From assembly GCA_039961675.1 (NCBI GenBank), contig JABRWC010000096.1, forward strand, positions 1 to 15,526: DNA of 15,526 nt, in the 5' to 3' direction. The stretch's first letter is position 1. Each line of letters begins with the position of its first letter. Under the pieces are notes generated by a model, which did no database searches, was not told the DNA's origin, and worked only from the letters and a program-made list of their open reading frames with translations. Source of the stretch: JABRWC01 sp039961675. GTDB lineage: Bacteria > Planctomycetota > Phycisphaerae > UBA1845 > Fen-1342. The position numbers and the translations under genes were made by a program. Positions 6,688 to 12,977 of the stretch are shown piece by piece.

Positions 6688-8975
6688 GAGGCCGAGCGGA
6701 CTGCGGCTGAGGATTCGGACAGTTCCTCCTCCGTCGGGTACTTGATGCGGCCGTGGTAGATGCCGCACAGGCTCTTGATGAGGCTCTTCTGCACTTCGGC
6801 CAGCTCGCGGAACGTGATGTCGCATTCGTCGAACTGCCCGTCCATCAGCCGTTTGCGGACGATCTCGCCGACCACGTCCTCGATGCGCCCGGGTGTCGGC
6901 TCCTGCATCGCTCGCACGGCCCCCTCCACGCCGTCGCAGAGCATGACCACCGCCGTCTCGCGCGATTGCGGCTTGGGGCCCGGGTAGCGGAACTCCGTCT
7001 CGGGAATCTCGGGGTCGTCGGGGCGGCGGGCGCGGCTGGCCGCGTGGTAGAAGTATTCGACCAGCGTCGTGCCGTGGTGCTCGGAGATGAACGGGTGCAG
7101 CGCCGCGGGCAGGCCGTATTCGCGGGCCATCTCGACCCCGTCCTTGACGTGGCCGATGATGATCAGCAAACTCATCGCGGGGCTGAGCCGTTCGTGCCGA
7201 CTGACGCCAGCGAGCTGGTTTTCGACGAAATACTCGGGCTTGTTGATCTTGCCGATATCGTGGTAGTACGCCCCCGTCCGCGCCAGCAGACCGTCGGCCC
7301 CGATCGCCTCCGCCGCCCCCTCCGCCAGCGCGCCCACCAGCAGGCTGTGGTTGTACGTCCCCGGCGCCTCCGCCGCCATCAGCCGCATCAACGGCTTGTT
7401 CGCATCGCACCACTCCAGCAGCGTCATGCCCGTGCTCAGCCGGAACACGCGCTCGATCCCGGGCAGGATGCCCTCGATGATGAACGCGGCCAGGAGCGTT
7501 GAGCCGGCTGCCCAGAGACACTGCTTGAGGACGAAGTTGACCTCCTGTCCGCCCGCGAACCCCGCGACCGCGGTCGCCGAAAACGCCGCCGCGGCCGCAG
7601 CCGAGCCCACCAGCACGATCTTCCCGCGGTTGCGCACGTCGCGCAGGCCGAAAATCAGGATCGCCGACACCAGCGCCAGCGCCACCAGCAGGCCCACGCC
7701 CTGCTCCACCGTCAACGTCATCAACGTGACGAAGCCGGCGGAGACCGCGAACACGACGTTGTGGTGGTACACGATCCCCAGCAGCCCAGCGCAGAAAGCC
7801 ACGATCCCGACCGCCAGCTCCGGCGGTGCGCCCCACGAGACGAACGCCCAGCGGGTGAGCCCCATGGCGGCCAGCAGCACGCAGAGCACGATCGTGCGCC
7901 GCCACACACGCATGAACGCCCGGCTCTGCACGCAAACCACGCAGAAAAACACGCCGAGCACCACCACCCACACCAGCGCCGCGCGGCCCAACGCCGTCAT
8001 CGTCCCGCCGATGTTTCCGGCGTCCTGCTGCTCGCGGTAGGCCTTCCGCTCGGCGCGAAGCAGCCGCAGCTCGTCGTCGGTGACCACCCCCACGTCGGCC
8101 AACACTTCGCCGGCGCTGTAGCGGAGGTACTGATCCGGGACCGCCAGCGCCGCCCGTTCGGCCAGCTCCAGCGTCCGCTCCGTCTCGTAGCGGTACAACG
8201 GGCGCACGTCGCCGGATTCCGTCGTCAGCATCGCCACGATCGAAAGCTGGATGCTGCGGCGCAGCGGCTCCGGAAACGACATCGCCACGTCTTCCGCGAT
8301 CCGCTGGACCGCGGCTGCGTTCGAGCTGGTCGCGAACTGGAGCTGCCCCATCGGTAGCGTCCGCTGCTGCCCCGTCGAGGGATCGGCCAGCACCGCCGAC
8401 TGCGCCGTGCGGCGCACGCCGACGCCCTCCGGCTCCACCAGCGGCCGCGCGCGAAGCGCGGCCGCGGTCGCGTCGACCAGCCCGTCGTACACCCGGCTGT
8501 CTTCGCCGTCCGCCAGGCGCTGAAGCTCGGCGATGGCGGCATCATCGAGCAGCACCCGGTTCGCCGCGGCCGCCTCGCGGATCCGTTGCGGATCGTCGCG
8601 ATTGGCCTTCGCCAGCGTCAGCGCGCTGGCCAGGCGACCAACGATGTCGTCGATCAGTGCCGTGTCGAGCCGGTAATAGTTCGGAGAAGCGTCGCGCGCC
8701 TGGACGCGCATCTCGATCGTGCGCTGCTCGTCCTCGACCTCAAAGTTCACGCGCGAGGCGACCGGACGATCGACGACCTGCCCGGCGCGGTACGCCAAAG
8801 CAGGCCCGCCGGCGTTGACGATGAACATCGCCACCAGTCCGGCGACCAGCACGATCCCCCCGGTCGGAAGCAGCCAGTCGCCTGGAAGCCGCCGATACCA
8901 GACCCCCTCCCGCTCCGCCCGGCTGCGGCGAATCTCCTTGCGGCGGGGGGTGTGCTTGACGCCAAACGGCCACAT
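6684..8975 (-). CDS. pgpH: PgpH/YqfF-type membrane HD phosphohydrolase (c-di-AMP phosphodiesterase family)
   Basis: A 763-residue integral membrane protein of the 7TM-HD family. Members such as Listeria PgpH hydrolyse cyclic di-AMP to pApA. There is an N-terminal TM (~36-56), then a large extracytoplasmic 7TMR-HDED-like domain (~58-315, starting ALAYRAGQVVDRPVASRVNFEVEDEQRT). A bundle of hydrophobic helices follows (~320-500), then the cytoplasmic HD domain (~525-735). HD signatures are GTYNHSLLVG, YYHDIGKINKPEYF (His572-Asp573), IIGHVKDG, FISEHHGTTLVEYFYHAA and VMLCDGVEGAVRAM. All metal-ligand positions expected for the family look present. The ATG at 8975 follows a GAGGAG about 10 nt upstream and lies 43 nt after the phoH stop; its own stop overlaps the ybeY start. 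No diadenylate cyclase is in the window, so activity on c-di-AMP is inferred from the family. Confidence 0.92.
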   Translation of the reverse strand: MWPFGVKHTPRRKEIRRSRAEREGVWYRRLPGDWLLPTGGIVLVAGLVAMFIVNAGGPALAYRAGQVVDRPVASRVNFEVEDEQRTIEMRVQARDASPNYYRLDTALIDDIVGRLASALTLAKANRDDPQRIREAAAANRVLLDDAAIAELQRLADGEDSRVYDGLVDATAAALRARPLVEPEGVGVRRTAQSAVLADPSTGQQRTLPMGQLQFATSSNAAAVQRIAEDVAMSFPEPLRRSIQLSIVAMLTTESGDVRPLYRYETERTLELAERAALAVPDQYLRYSAGEVLADVGVVTDDELRLLRAERKAYREQQDAGNIGGTMTALGRAALVWVVVLGVFFCVVCVQSRAFMRVWRRTIVLCVLLAAMGLTRWAFVSWGAPPELAVGIVAFCAGLLGIVYHHNVVFAVSAGFVTLMTLTVEQGVGLLVALALVSAILIFGLRDVRNRGKIVLVGSAAAAAAFSATAVAGFAGGQEVNFVLKQCLWAAGSTLLAAFIIEGILPGIERVFRLSTGMTLLEWCDANKPLMRLMAAEAPGTYNHSLLVGALAEGAAEAIGADGLLARTGAYYHDIGKINKPEYFVENQLAGVSRHERLSPAMSLLIIIGHVKDGVEMAREYGLPAALHPFISEHHGTTLVEYFYHAASRARRPDDPEIPETEFRYPGPKPQSRETAVVMLCDGVEGAVRAMQEPTPGRIEDVVGEIVRKRLMDGQFDECDITFRELAEVQKSLIKSLCGIYHGRIKYPTEEELSESSAAVRSAS

Positions 8976-9018
8976 ATTCGGGTCGCTCCTCGCGGCTGGG
9001 AACTGGCCGCCGAGGATT

Positions 9019-10050
9019 TCAACTCTGAATCTTATCGGGGAAATCCGCCGCTGGGTCGGAACGGGGTGAGGGGCTCGCGCTATTGTTATCGGACTGTTGT
9101 AATCCGGCGGTGCCGCTGCCCGCGTAGCGTTGAACGATGTCCTGCACCAGCGGGTGCCGGACGATGTCCCGCTGCGTGAGCCGCAGAATCCGCACGCCCC
9201 GGCAGCCGGCGAGGCGCCGAATGGCGTCGAGCAGGCCCGAGGGCTGGTTGGGCGCCAGGTCGACCTGGCTGTCGTCGCCGGTCACGATCATTTTGCTGTA
9301 GTTCCCGAGCCGGGTCAGGAACATGAGCATCTGCGTGGGCGTCGAGTTCTGGGCCTCGTCGAGGATGATGACGGAGTGGTTGAGCGTGCGGCCGCGCATG
9401 AACGCCAGCGGGATGACCTCAATCACGTCGTTGACCATGAAGCGCTTGATCTGGTCGTACGTCATCATGTCGTGCATGGCGTCGAACAGTGGGCGCAGGT
9501 ACGGATTGACCTTCTGGAGCAGATCGCCGGGCAGGAAACCCAGCTTCTCGCCCGCCTCGACTGCCGGCCGGGCCAGGATGATGCGTTTGGTCTTGCCCGC
9601 CTTCAGCAGGTGCACGGCGACCGCGACCGCCAGGTAGGTCTTCCCGGTGCCGGCCGGTCCGGCGCAGATCACCAGGTCGTGCTCGAGCATGGCGCGGATG
9701 TAGTCGCGCTGGCCCGCGGTGCGCGGGGCGATGGACTCGCGGCTGAAGACACGCACGGCCTCGCTGTCGCCTTCATCGTCGGCGCGGTCGATCTCCTCGA
9801 TCACGTCCTGAACGGCGTCGTCCTCGAGGAACTCGCGCCCGCGGAGCAGCTCCTGCATGCGCTCGATGATCGCCGCGGCCTTGGCCACGTCGGCGGGTTC
9901 GCCCAGCAGGCGTACGATGGAATTGCGGGCCTGGATGCGGACCGGGAGCCGGTCGCGGATTCTGCGGAGGTGCCGGTCGCCGGCGCCGAAAAGCTCGCCG
10001 CGCTTTTGGGGTTCGACCAGCGTGACGGACAGTTCCATGTCTGCCGACAT
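9019..10050 (-). CDS. phoH: PhoH-family ATPase
   Basis: A 343-residue cytoplasmic P-loop NTPase of the PhoH/YbeZ type, a putative RNA-associated ATPase that partners with YbeY in several bacteria. The N-terminal ~100 residues resemble the small KH-like PhoH N-domain (LFGAGDRHLRRIRDRL, IVRLLGEPADV). Walker A is GPAGTGKT (131-138), followed by ILARPAVEAGEKLGFLPGDL.QKVNPYLRPL. Walker B is VIILDEAQN (Asp231), then LTRLGNYSKMIVTGDDSQVDL and the arginine-rich LTQRDIVRHPLV. The start is set at ATG 10050 (MSADMELSV) because GGAG lies just upstream. The frame stays open to 10131, but those 27 extra residues look unrelated to the family. ATG 10038 is another option. The last ~30 residues, Ser/Asp-rich, are a nonconserved tail. 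It is the first gene of the phoH-pgpH-ybeY cluster. Confidence 0.93.
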   Translation of the reverse strand: MSADMELSVTLVEPQKRGELFGAGDRHLRRIRDRLPVRIQARNSIVRLLGEPADVAKAAAIIERMQELLRGREFLEDDAVQDVIEEIDRADDEGDSEAVRVFSRESIAPRTAGQRDYIRAMLEHDLVICAGPAGTGKTYLAVAVAVHLLKAGKTKRIILARPAVEAGEKLGFLPGDLLQKVNPYLRPLFDAMHDMMTYDQIKRFMVNDVIEVIPLAFMRGRTLNHSVIILDEAQNSTPTQMLMFLTRLGNYSKMIVTGDDSQVDLAPNQPSGLLDAIRRLAGCRGVRILRLTQRDIVRHPLVQDIVQRYAGSGTAGLQQSDNNSASPSPRSDPAADFPDKIQS

Positions 10051-10117
10051 TATCTCCGCCCGGGGGAAAATGCCAAGCACGGACGTTGGCCGCGCCTTGC
10101 GCGGCGGAAAAACCCGG

Positions 10118-10145
10118 TTGCACGCGGACACCGCAGGCTTACAAT
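10118..10145 (+). promoter_or_regulatory. possible sigma-70-type promoter for the coiled-coil/miniprotein/mreB genes
   Basis: TTGCAC (10118-10123) and TACAAT (10140-10145) are 16 nt apart, inside the 200-nt divergent gap between phoH and the plus-strand gene starting at 10251. The -10 hexamer matches at five of six bases; the -35 matches only at TTG. It would give a leader of about 100 nt. No convincing oppositely oriented promoter for phoH was found in the same gap. Confidence 0.45.
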
Positions 10146-10250
10146 CCCCGGCACTGGGTTGGCGCGCAGCGGTGGGCGGGGTGCATCAAGCGATGCGCGC
10201 CCCGTGGGGCGTTCCCGGCCCGAGAGCGTGGGTTCAGGAGGAATTCGCTC

Positions 10251-11120
10251 GTGAGCACACTGACCAAGGTGTTCATCGTACTCACGTCCGTGCTGTCCGT
10301 GGCGCTCTCCTGCCTGTTCATCTCGGCCGCCGCGCAGTGGGACAACTGGAAGGCGCTCGCGCAGACGTACCAGGTGGCGCGCGACGCGGCGATCACGCAC
10401 GAGCAGAACGCGGTCGCGGCGGCGCAGGCCAGTTTGGCGCTGAAGGCCGAGGAGCTCGCGGCCCGCACACGGGAGTTGGAGGAGGCCCGTGCGGCGCAGC
10501 AGCGCGCCGAGCAGGAACTCGCGCAGGTTCGCAGCGAGCTGGCCCAGACCAAGAACGAGCGCATCGCGTTCGAGGCCGGCCGCGCCAAGCTGCAGGAAAT
10601 CCTGAGCGTCACCACCGGGGAGCTCAAATCGCTTCAGCAGCAGCACCAGACCGTGCTCGACCAGAACATCGACCTTCAGACGCGCAACGGCCGGCTGAAC
10701 GGCCGCGTGCTGGAGCTCACGACCAACGTCACGATCCTGAACGACCAGATTCGCAATCTCCAGGAGAAGCTGTACGCCAGCGAGCAGCGCGTCGCCAGTG
10801 CCCAGCGCGTCGCCGCGCCGTCGGTGCAGCCCGCCGCTGTCGCGACCCCCGCGCCCGGCGTCGTGGTGGCCAAGCCCGCCGCCGCCGGCGAGATCAAGGG
10901 CCGCATCACCGCCGTTCAGGGAACGTACGCGAGCATCGACGTGGGTGAGAGTTCCGGTGTCTCGGTGGGAATGACGTTCATGGTCTACCGTGGGACGAGC
11001 ACCTACCTCGGCGAGCTGGTCGTGGACAAGGTTCGGCCGAACGAGGCTGGCGGCAAGCTCGTGCTGCTCACGCAGGGGGCGATCAGCGTGGGCGACCTGG
11101 TGACGAACGCCATCGACTAG
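10251..11120 (+). CDS. membrane-anchored coiled-coil protein with C-terminal beta domain, upstream of mreB (function unknown)
   Basis: A 289-residue protein I do not recognise by name. It starts at GTG 10251, set by a perfect AGGAGG at 10236-10241. Residues ~7-27 form one hydrophobic TM helix (FIVLTSVLSVALSCLFISAA) near a very short N-terminus. Residues ~45-185 are Glu/Gln/Ala/Leu-rich heptad sequence, a long coiled coil. A Pro/Ala/Val-rich linker (~185-215) leads to a compact beta-rich domain: IKGRITAVQGTYASIDVGES, then SGVSVGMTFMVYRG, YLGELVVDKVRPNEAGGKLVL and GAISVGDLV. The final domain resembles small barrel domains found in planctomycete hypothetical proteins and, in outline, the MreC beta domain. 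It is followed 17 nt later by a miniprotein and then mreB, so an envelope or cytoskeletal scaffold role is inferred from context and architecture only. Confidence 0.85.
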   Translation: MSTLTKVFIVLTSVLSVALSCLFISAAAQWDNWKALAQTYQVARDAAITHEQNAVAAAQASLALKAEELAARTRELEEARAAQQRAEQELAQVRSELAQTKNERIAFEAGRAKLQEILSVTTGELKSLQQQHQTVLDQNIDLQTRNGRLNGRVLELTTNVTILNDQIRNLQEKLYASEQRVASAQRVAAPSVQPAAVATPAPGVVVAKPAAAGEIKGRITAVQGTYASIDVGESSGVSVGMTFMVYRGTSTYLGELVVDKVRPNEAGGKLVLLTQGAISVGDLVTNAID

Positions 11121-11137
11121 CGCACGAGGACAGGGAA

Positions 11138-11308
11138 ATGACGCAACTCGGTACGCCGGGACTGGGTTCGGCGCGATCGCCGGGCGAGAACGACATCTAC
11201 ACGGCGTTGATGGCGATCGCGTTCCTGTTCGTGCTTACGGCGGTCGTGTTTGTCGGAGCCAAGGCGCTGGCGCTGTTCGGAACGTTGCTTCCGCCCGGAG
11301 GAAGCTGA
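11138..11308 (+). CDS. 56-residue single-TM miniprotein between the coiled-coil gene and mreB
   Basis: A short reading frame from ATG 11138 to TGA 11306-11308, preceded by GAGGA seven bases upstream and only 17 nt after the preceding stop. The N-terminal ~20 residues are polar and Gly/Ser-rich. Residues ~21-50 are strongly hydrophobic (TALMAIAFLFVLTAVVFVGA, then KALALFGTLL), giving one TM helix and a short PPGGS tail. The RBS, the operon-like spacing, the well-placed TM segment and high-GC third positions all argue for a true gene. I recognise no family. It may be a small membrane partner of the coiled-coil protein or of MreB; this is inference from position. Confidence 0.72.
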   Translation: MTQLGTPGLGSARSPGENDIYTALMAIAFLFVLTAVVFVGAKALALFGTLLPPGGS

Positions 11309-11432
11309 TCGCACGCCGCCCCGGGCGGAGCCGCGGGCCTTCGCGCATGGACGCGAATCGCGACACCTCACGCTTTCGCAGCTTTCGCCGCGGCCGGCCG
11401 GCCGTGGCGCGGCTCGCGAGTCGGAGTTCAAC

Positions 11433-12491
11433 GTGTTCCTCCGCCGACTGACTGGGCTGTTCAGCCTGGACATGGGCATCGACCTGGGAACCTGCAACAC
11501 GCTCGTGTGTGTCAAGGGCGAGGGCATCGTCCTCAATGAACCTTCCGTCGTGGCCGTGAAGCGCGGCACGAACGAGGTCATCAACGCCGAGGGCGGAAAG
11601 GCCGTGGGCCTGGTCGCCAAGGAGATGCTCGGCCGCACGCCCGGCACCATAACCGCGATCCGCCCGCTGAAGGACGGCGTCATCGCCGACTTCGACATCA
11701 CCGAGGCGATGCTGGGCTACTTCATCAAGAAGGTCCACGGCAACCGCGCTCTCGCGCATCCGCGCGTGGTCATCTCCGTGCCGTCCGGCATCACGGCCGT
11801 CGAGAAGCGCGCCGTGTACAACTCGGCCGAACGCGCCGGGGCGCGGCGCGTCTACCTGGTGGACGAGCCCAAGGCCGCCGCGATCGGCGCCGGTCTGCCG
11901 ATCCTGGAGCCGACGGCGTCGATGATCGTGGACATCGGCGGGGGCACGACCGAGGTCGCGATTCTGAGCCTGGGCGACATCGCCATCTGCACGTCGCTGC
12001 GCGTCGCCGGCGACGACATGGACGAGGCGATCATCGGCTACATGAAGCGCACCTACAACCTGATGATCGGCCCCCAGACCGCCGAGACGATCAAGATCCG
12101 CATCGGGTCCGCCTCGCCGCAGGCCGACGACGGCGACATGGAGGTCAAGGGCCGCGACATGATCAGCGGCCTGCCGCGCAAGACGCTGGTGAAAGGCGAG
12201 GAAGTCCGCGACGCGCTCAAGGAACCCGTCGGGCAGATCGTGGACGCGGTGCTGCGTTCGCTGGAGCAGGTGGAGCCGGAGCTGGCGGCCGACCTGGTGG
12301 ACAACGGCATCCACCTGGCGGGCGGCGGCTCGCTGCTGCGCGGGCTGGACCAGGTGATCAGCAAGGCGACCGGGTTGGACGTCAAGGTCGCCGACGACCC
12401 GCTGACCTGCGTGGCCCGTGGCACCAGCGCCTACCTCGAATCGTTCGACATCTGGCACACTACGCTCGAATCCGACGAGGACGAGTTCTGA
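11433..12491 (+). CDS. mreB: rod-shape actin homologue MreB
   Basis: A 352-residue cytoplasmic actin-like ATPase that forms membrane-associated filaments guiding lateral cell-wall synthesis. Actin-fold nucleotide motifs are complete: phosphate-1 GIDLGTCNTLV (from Gly15), VISVPSGITAVEKRAV, connect-1 VDEPKAAAIGAGLPI, phosphate-2 DIGGGTTEVAI (from Asp167), and the adenosine motif LAGGGSLLRGLDQVI (~295-309). The N-terminal FLRRLTGLFS could act as the short amphipathic membrane-binding segment seen in other MreBs. The start is GTG 11433, with GGAG at 11423-11426 and a six-base spacer. Open frame continues upstream to 11250 but overlaps the miniprotein and has no MreB similarity. Length matches the family. 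The acidic C-terminus (LESDEDEF) is a small lineage variation. The 124-nt gap upstream holds GC-rich palindromic sequence but no clear promoter. Confidence 0.96.
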   Translation: MFLRRLTGLFSLDMGIDLGTCNTLVCVKGEGIVLNEPSVVAVKRGTNEVINAEGGKAVGLVAKEMLGRTPGTITAIRPLKDGVIADFDITEAMLGYFIKKVHGNRALAHPRVVISVPSGITAVEKRAVYNSAERAGARRVYLVDEPKAAAIGAGLPILEPTASMIVDIGGGTTEVAILSLGDIAICTSLRVAGDDMDEAIIGYMKRTYNLMIGPQTAETIKIRIGSASPQADDGDMEVKGRDMISGLPRKTLVKGEEVRDALKEPVGQIVDAVLRSLEQVEPELAADLVDNGIHLAGGGSLLRGLDQVISKATGLDVKVADDPLTCVARGTSAYLESFDIWHTTLESDEDEF

Positions 12492-12588
12492 TTCTGATCG
12501 ACGCACCCCTCGCGCCGATAGCCCGGGGTTCGGGGATGACCGGTGTGCGACCGGACTTCTGCTTCGGCGCCACGGTCCAGCGCTGTTT

Positions 12589-12657
12589 GTCACCCCCGCG
12601 AAGGCGGGGGTCCAGTGCTTCTGACGCGGCCTGGATTCCCGCCTGCGCGGGAATGAC
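12589..12657. repeat. inverted pair of short hairpin repeats (REP/BIME-like), copy 2
   Basis: Left unit 12589-12615 starts GTCA, folds as CCCCCGC-GAAG-GCGGGGG (12593-12610) and ends TCCAG. Right unit 12631-12657 starts CTGG, folds as ATTCCCGC-CTGC-GCGGGAAT (12635-12654) and ends TGAC. The two 27-nt units are reverse complements at 22 of 27 positions, with a 15-nt spacer, the same layout as the pair at 1926-1993. The right hairpin also fits the ATTCCC-N8-GGGAAT form of the neisserial dRS3 repeat, although a relationship is not implied. It lies ~100 nt after the mreB stop. Confidence 0.85.
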
Positions 12658-12667
12658 GACAGCCCCA

Positions 12668-12757
12668 ATGACGGTCGCTGCGACGATGGCGCCTGCGATG
12701 ACGGCGCCCGCGATGACGGCCGTTGCCATGACGGCCGTTGCCATGACGGCAGCCGCA
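12668..12757. repeat. 15-bp minisatellite, six units
   Basis: Six consecutive 15-bp units start at 12668, 12683, 12698, 12713, 12728 and 12743. The consensus is ATGACGGCCGTTGCC. Units 4 and 5 are identical; unit 2 is the most diverged (ACGATGG start). The array begins 11 nt after the right hairpin of the inverted pair, whose end (GAATGAC) resembles the start of each unit, so it may have grown from that sequence. Read in one frame it would encode a five-residue MTAVA-like repeat, but there is no sign of a real protein. Confidence 0.9.
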
Positions 12758-12804
12758 ACGACGCCGAGGGCATCGCGGCAGCGCGAAGGACGTTTCGGCG
12801 CAGC

Positions 12805-12830
12805 CCGAACCGCCCGCCGCAGCGGTTCGG
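12805..12830. repeat. 9-bp GC-rich stem-loop
   Basis: CCGAACCGC (12805-12813) and GCGGTTCGG (12822-12830) form a perfect 9-bp stem with an 8-nt loop. It lies between mreB and mreC on the plus-strand transcript. It might attenuate or terminate transcription or stabilise an mRNA end. No T-run follows, so terminator function is unproven. Confidence 0.5.
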
Positions 12831-12977
12831 CGCAGCGGGAATTCGGACCTGAACGTCCGCGCGCCGGCTCGCCGGCGAACTCGTTCTCTGCGATTCGCGC
12901 TTCGCAATTCCCCTCGCCTTCCGCTCTCCCGCCGAATCGCCGCCGCGCTTATGCTGCCCGCAGTCACGGATCACCGC

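Larger units (their letters stand above)
12492..12977. other. 486-nt repeat-bearing gap between mreB and mreC
   Basis: No credible gene. From left to right it holds an inverted hairpin pair (12589-12657), a 15-bp minisatellite (12668-12757) and a 9-bp stem-loop (12805-12830). An 11-bp direct repeat, TTCGGCGCAGC, occurs at 12794-12804 and 12826-12836. TTATGCT at 12949-12955 could be a -10 box for mreC. Frames stay open across parts of this gap on both strands, but their translations are low-complexity products of the repeats. Confidence 0.75.

Noticed and set aside
6688..7971. Long upstream extension of the ybeY frame
   Set aside because: It lies inside pgpH in another frame. YbeY similarity begins at 6687, where ATG overlaps the pgpH stop.
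12589..12757. CRISPR array or phage attachment site
   Set aside because: Units are contiguous 15-mers or paired palindromes with no unique spacers of constant length, and no cas or integrase gene is near.
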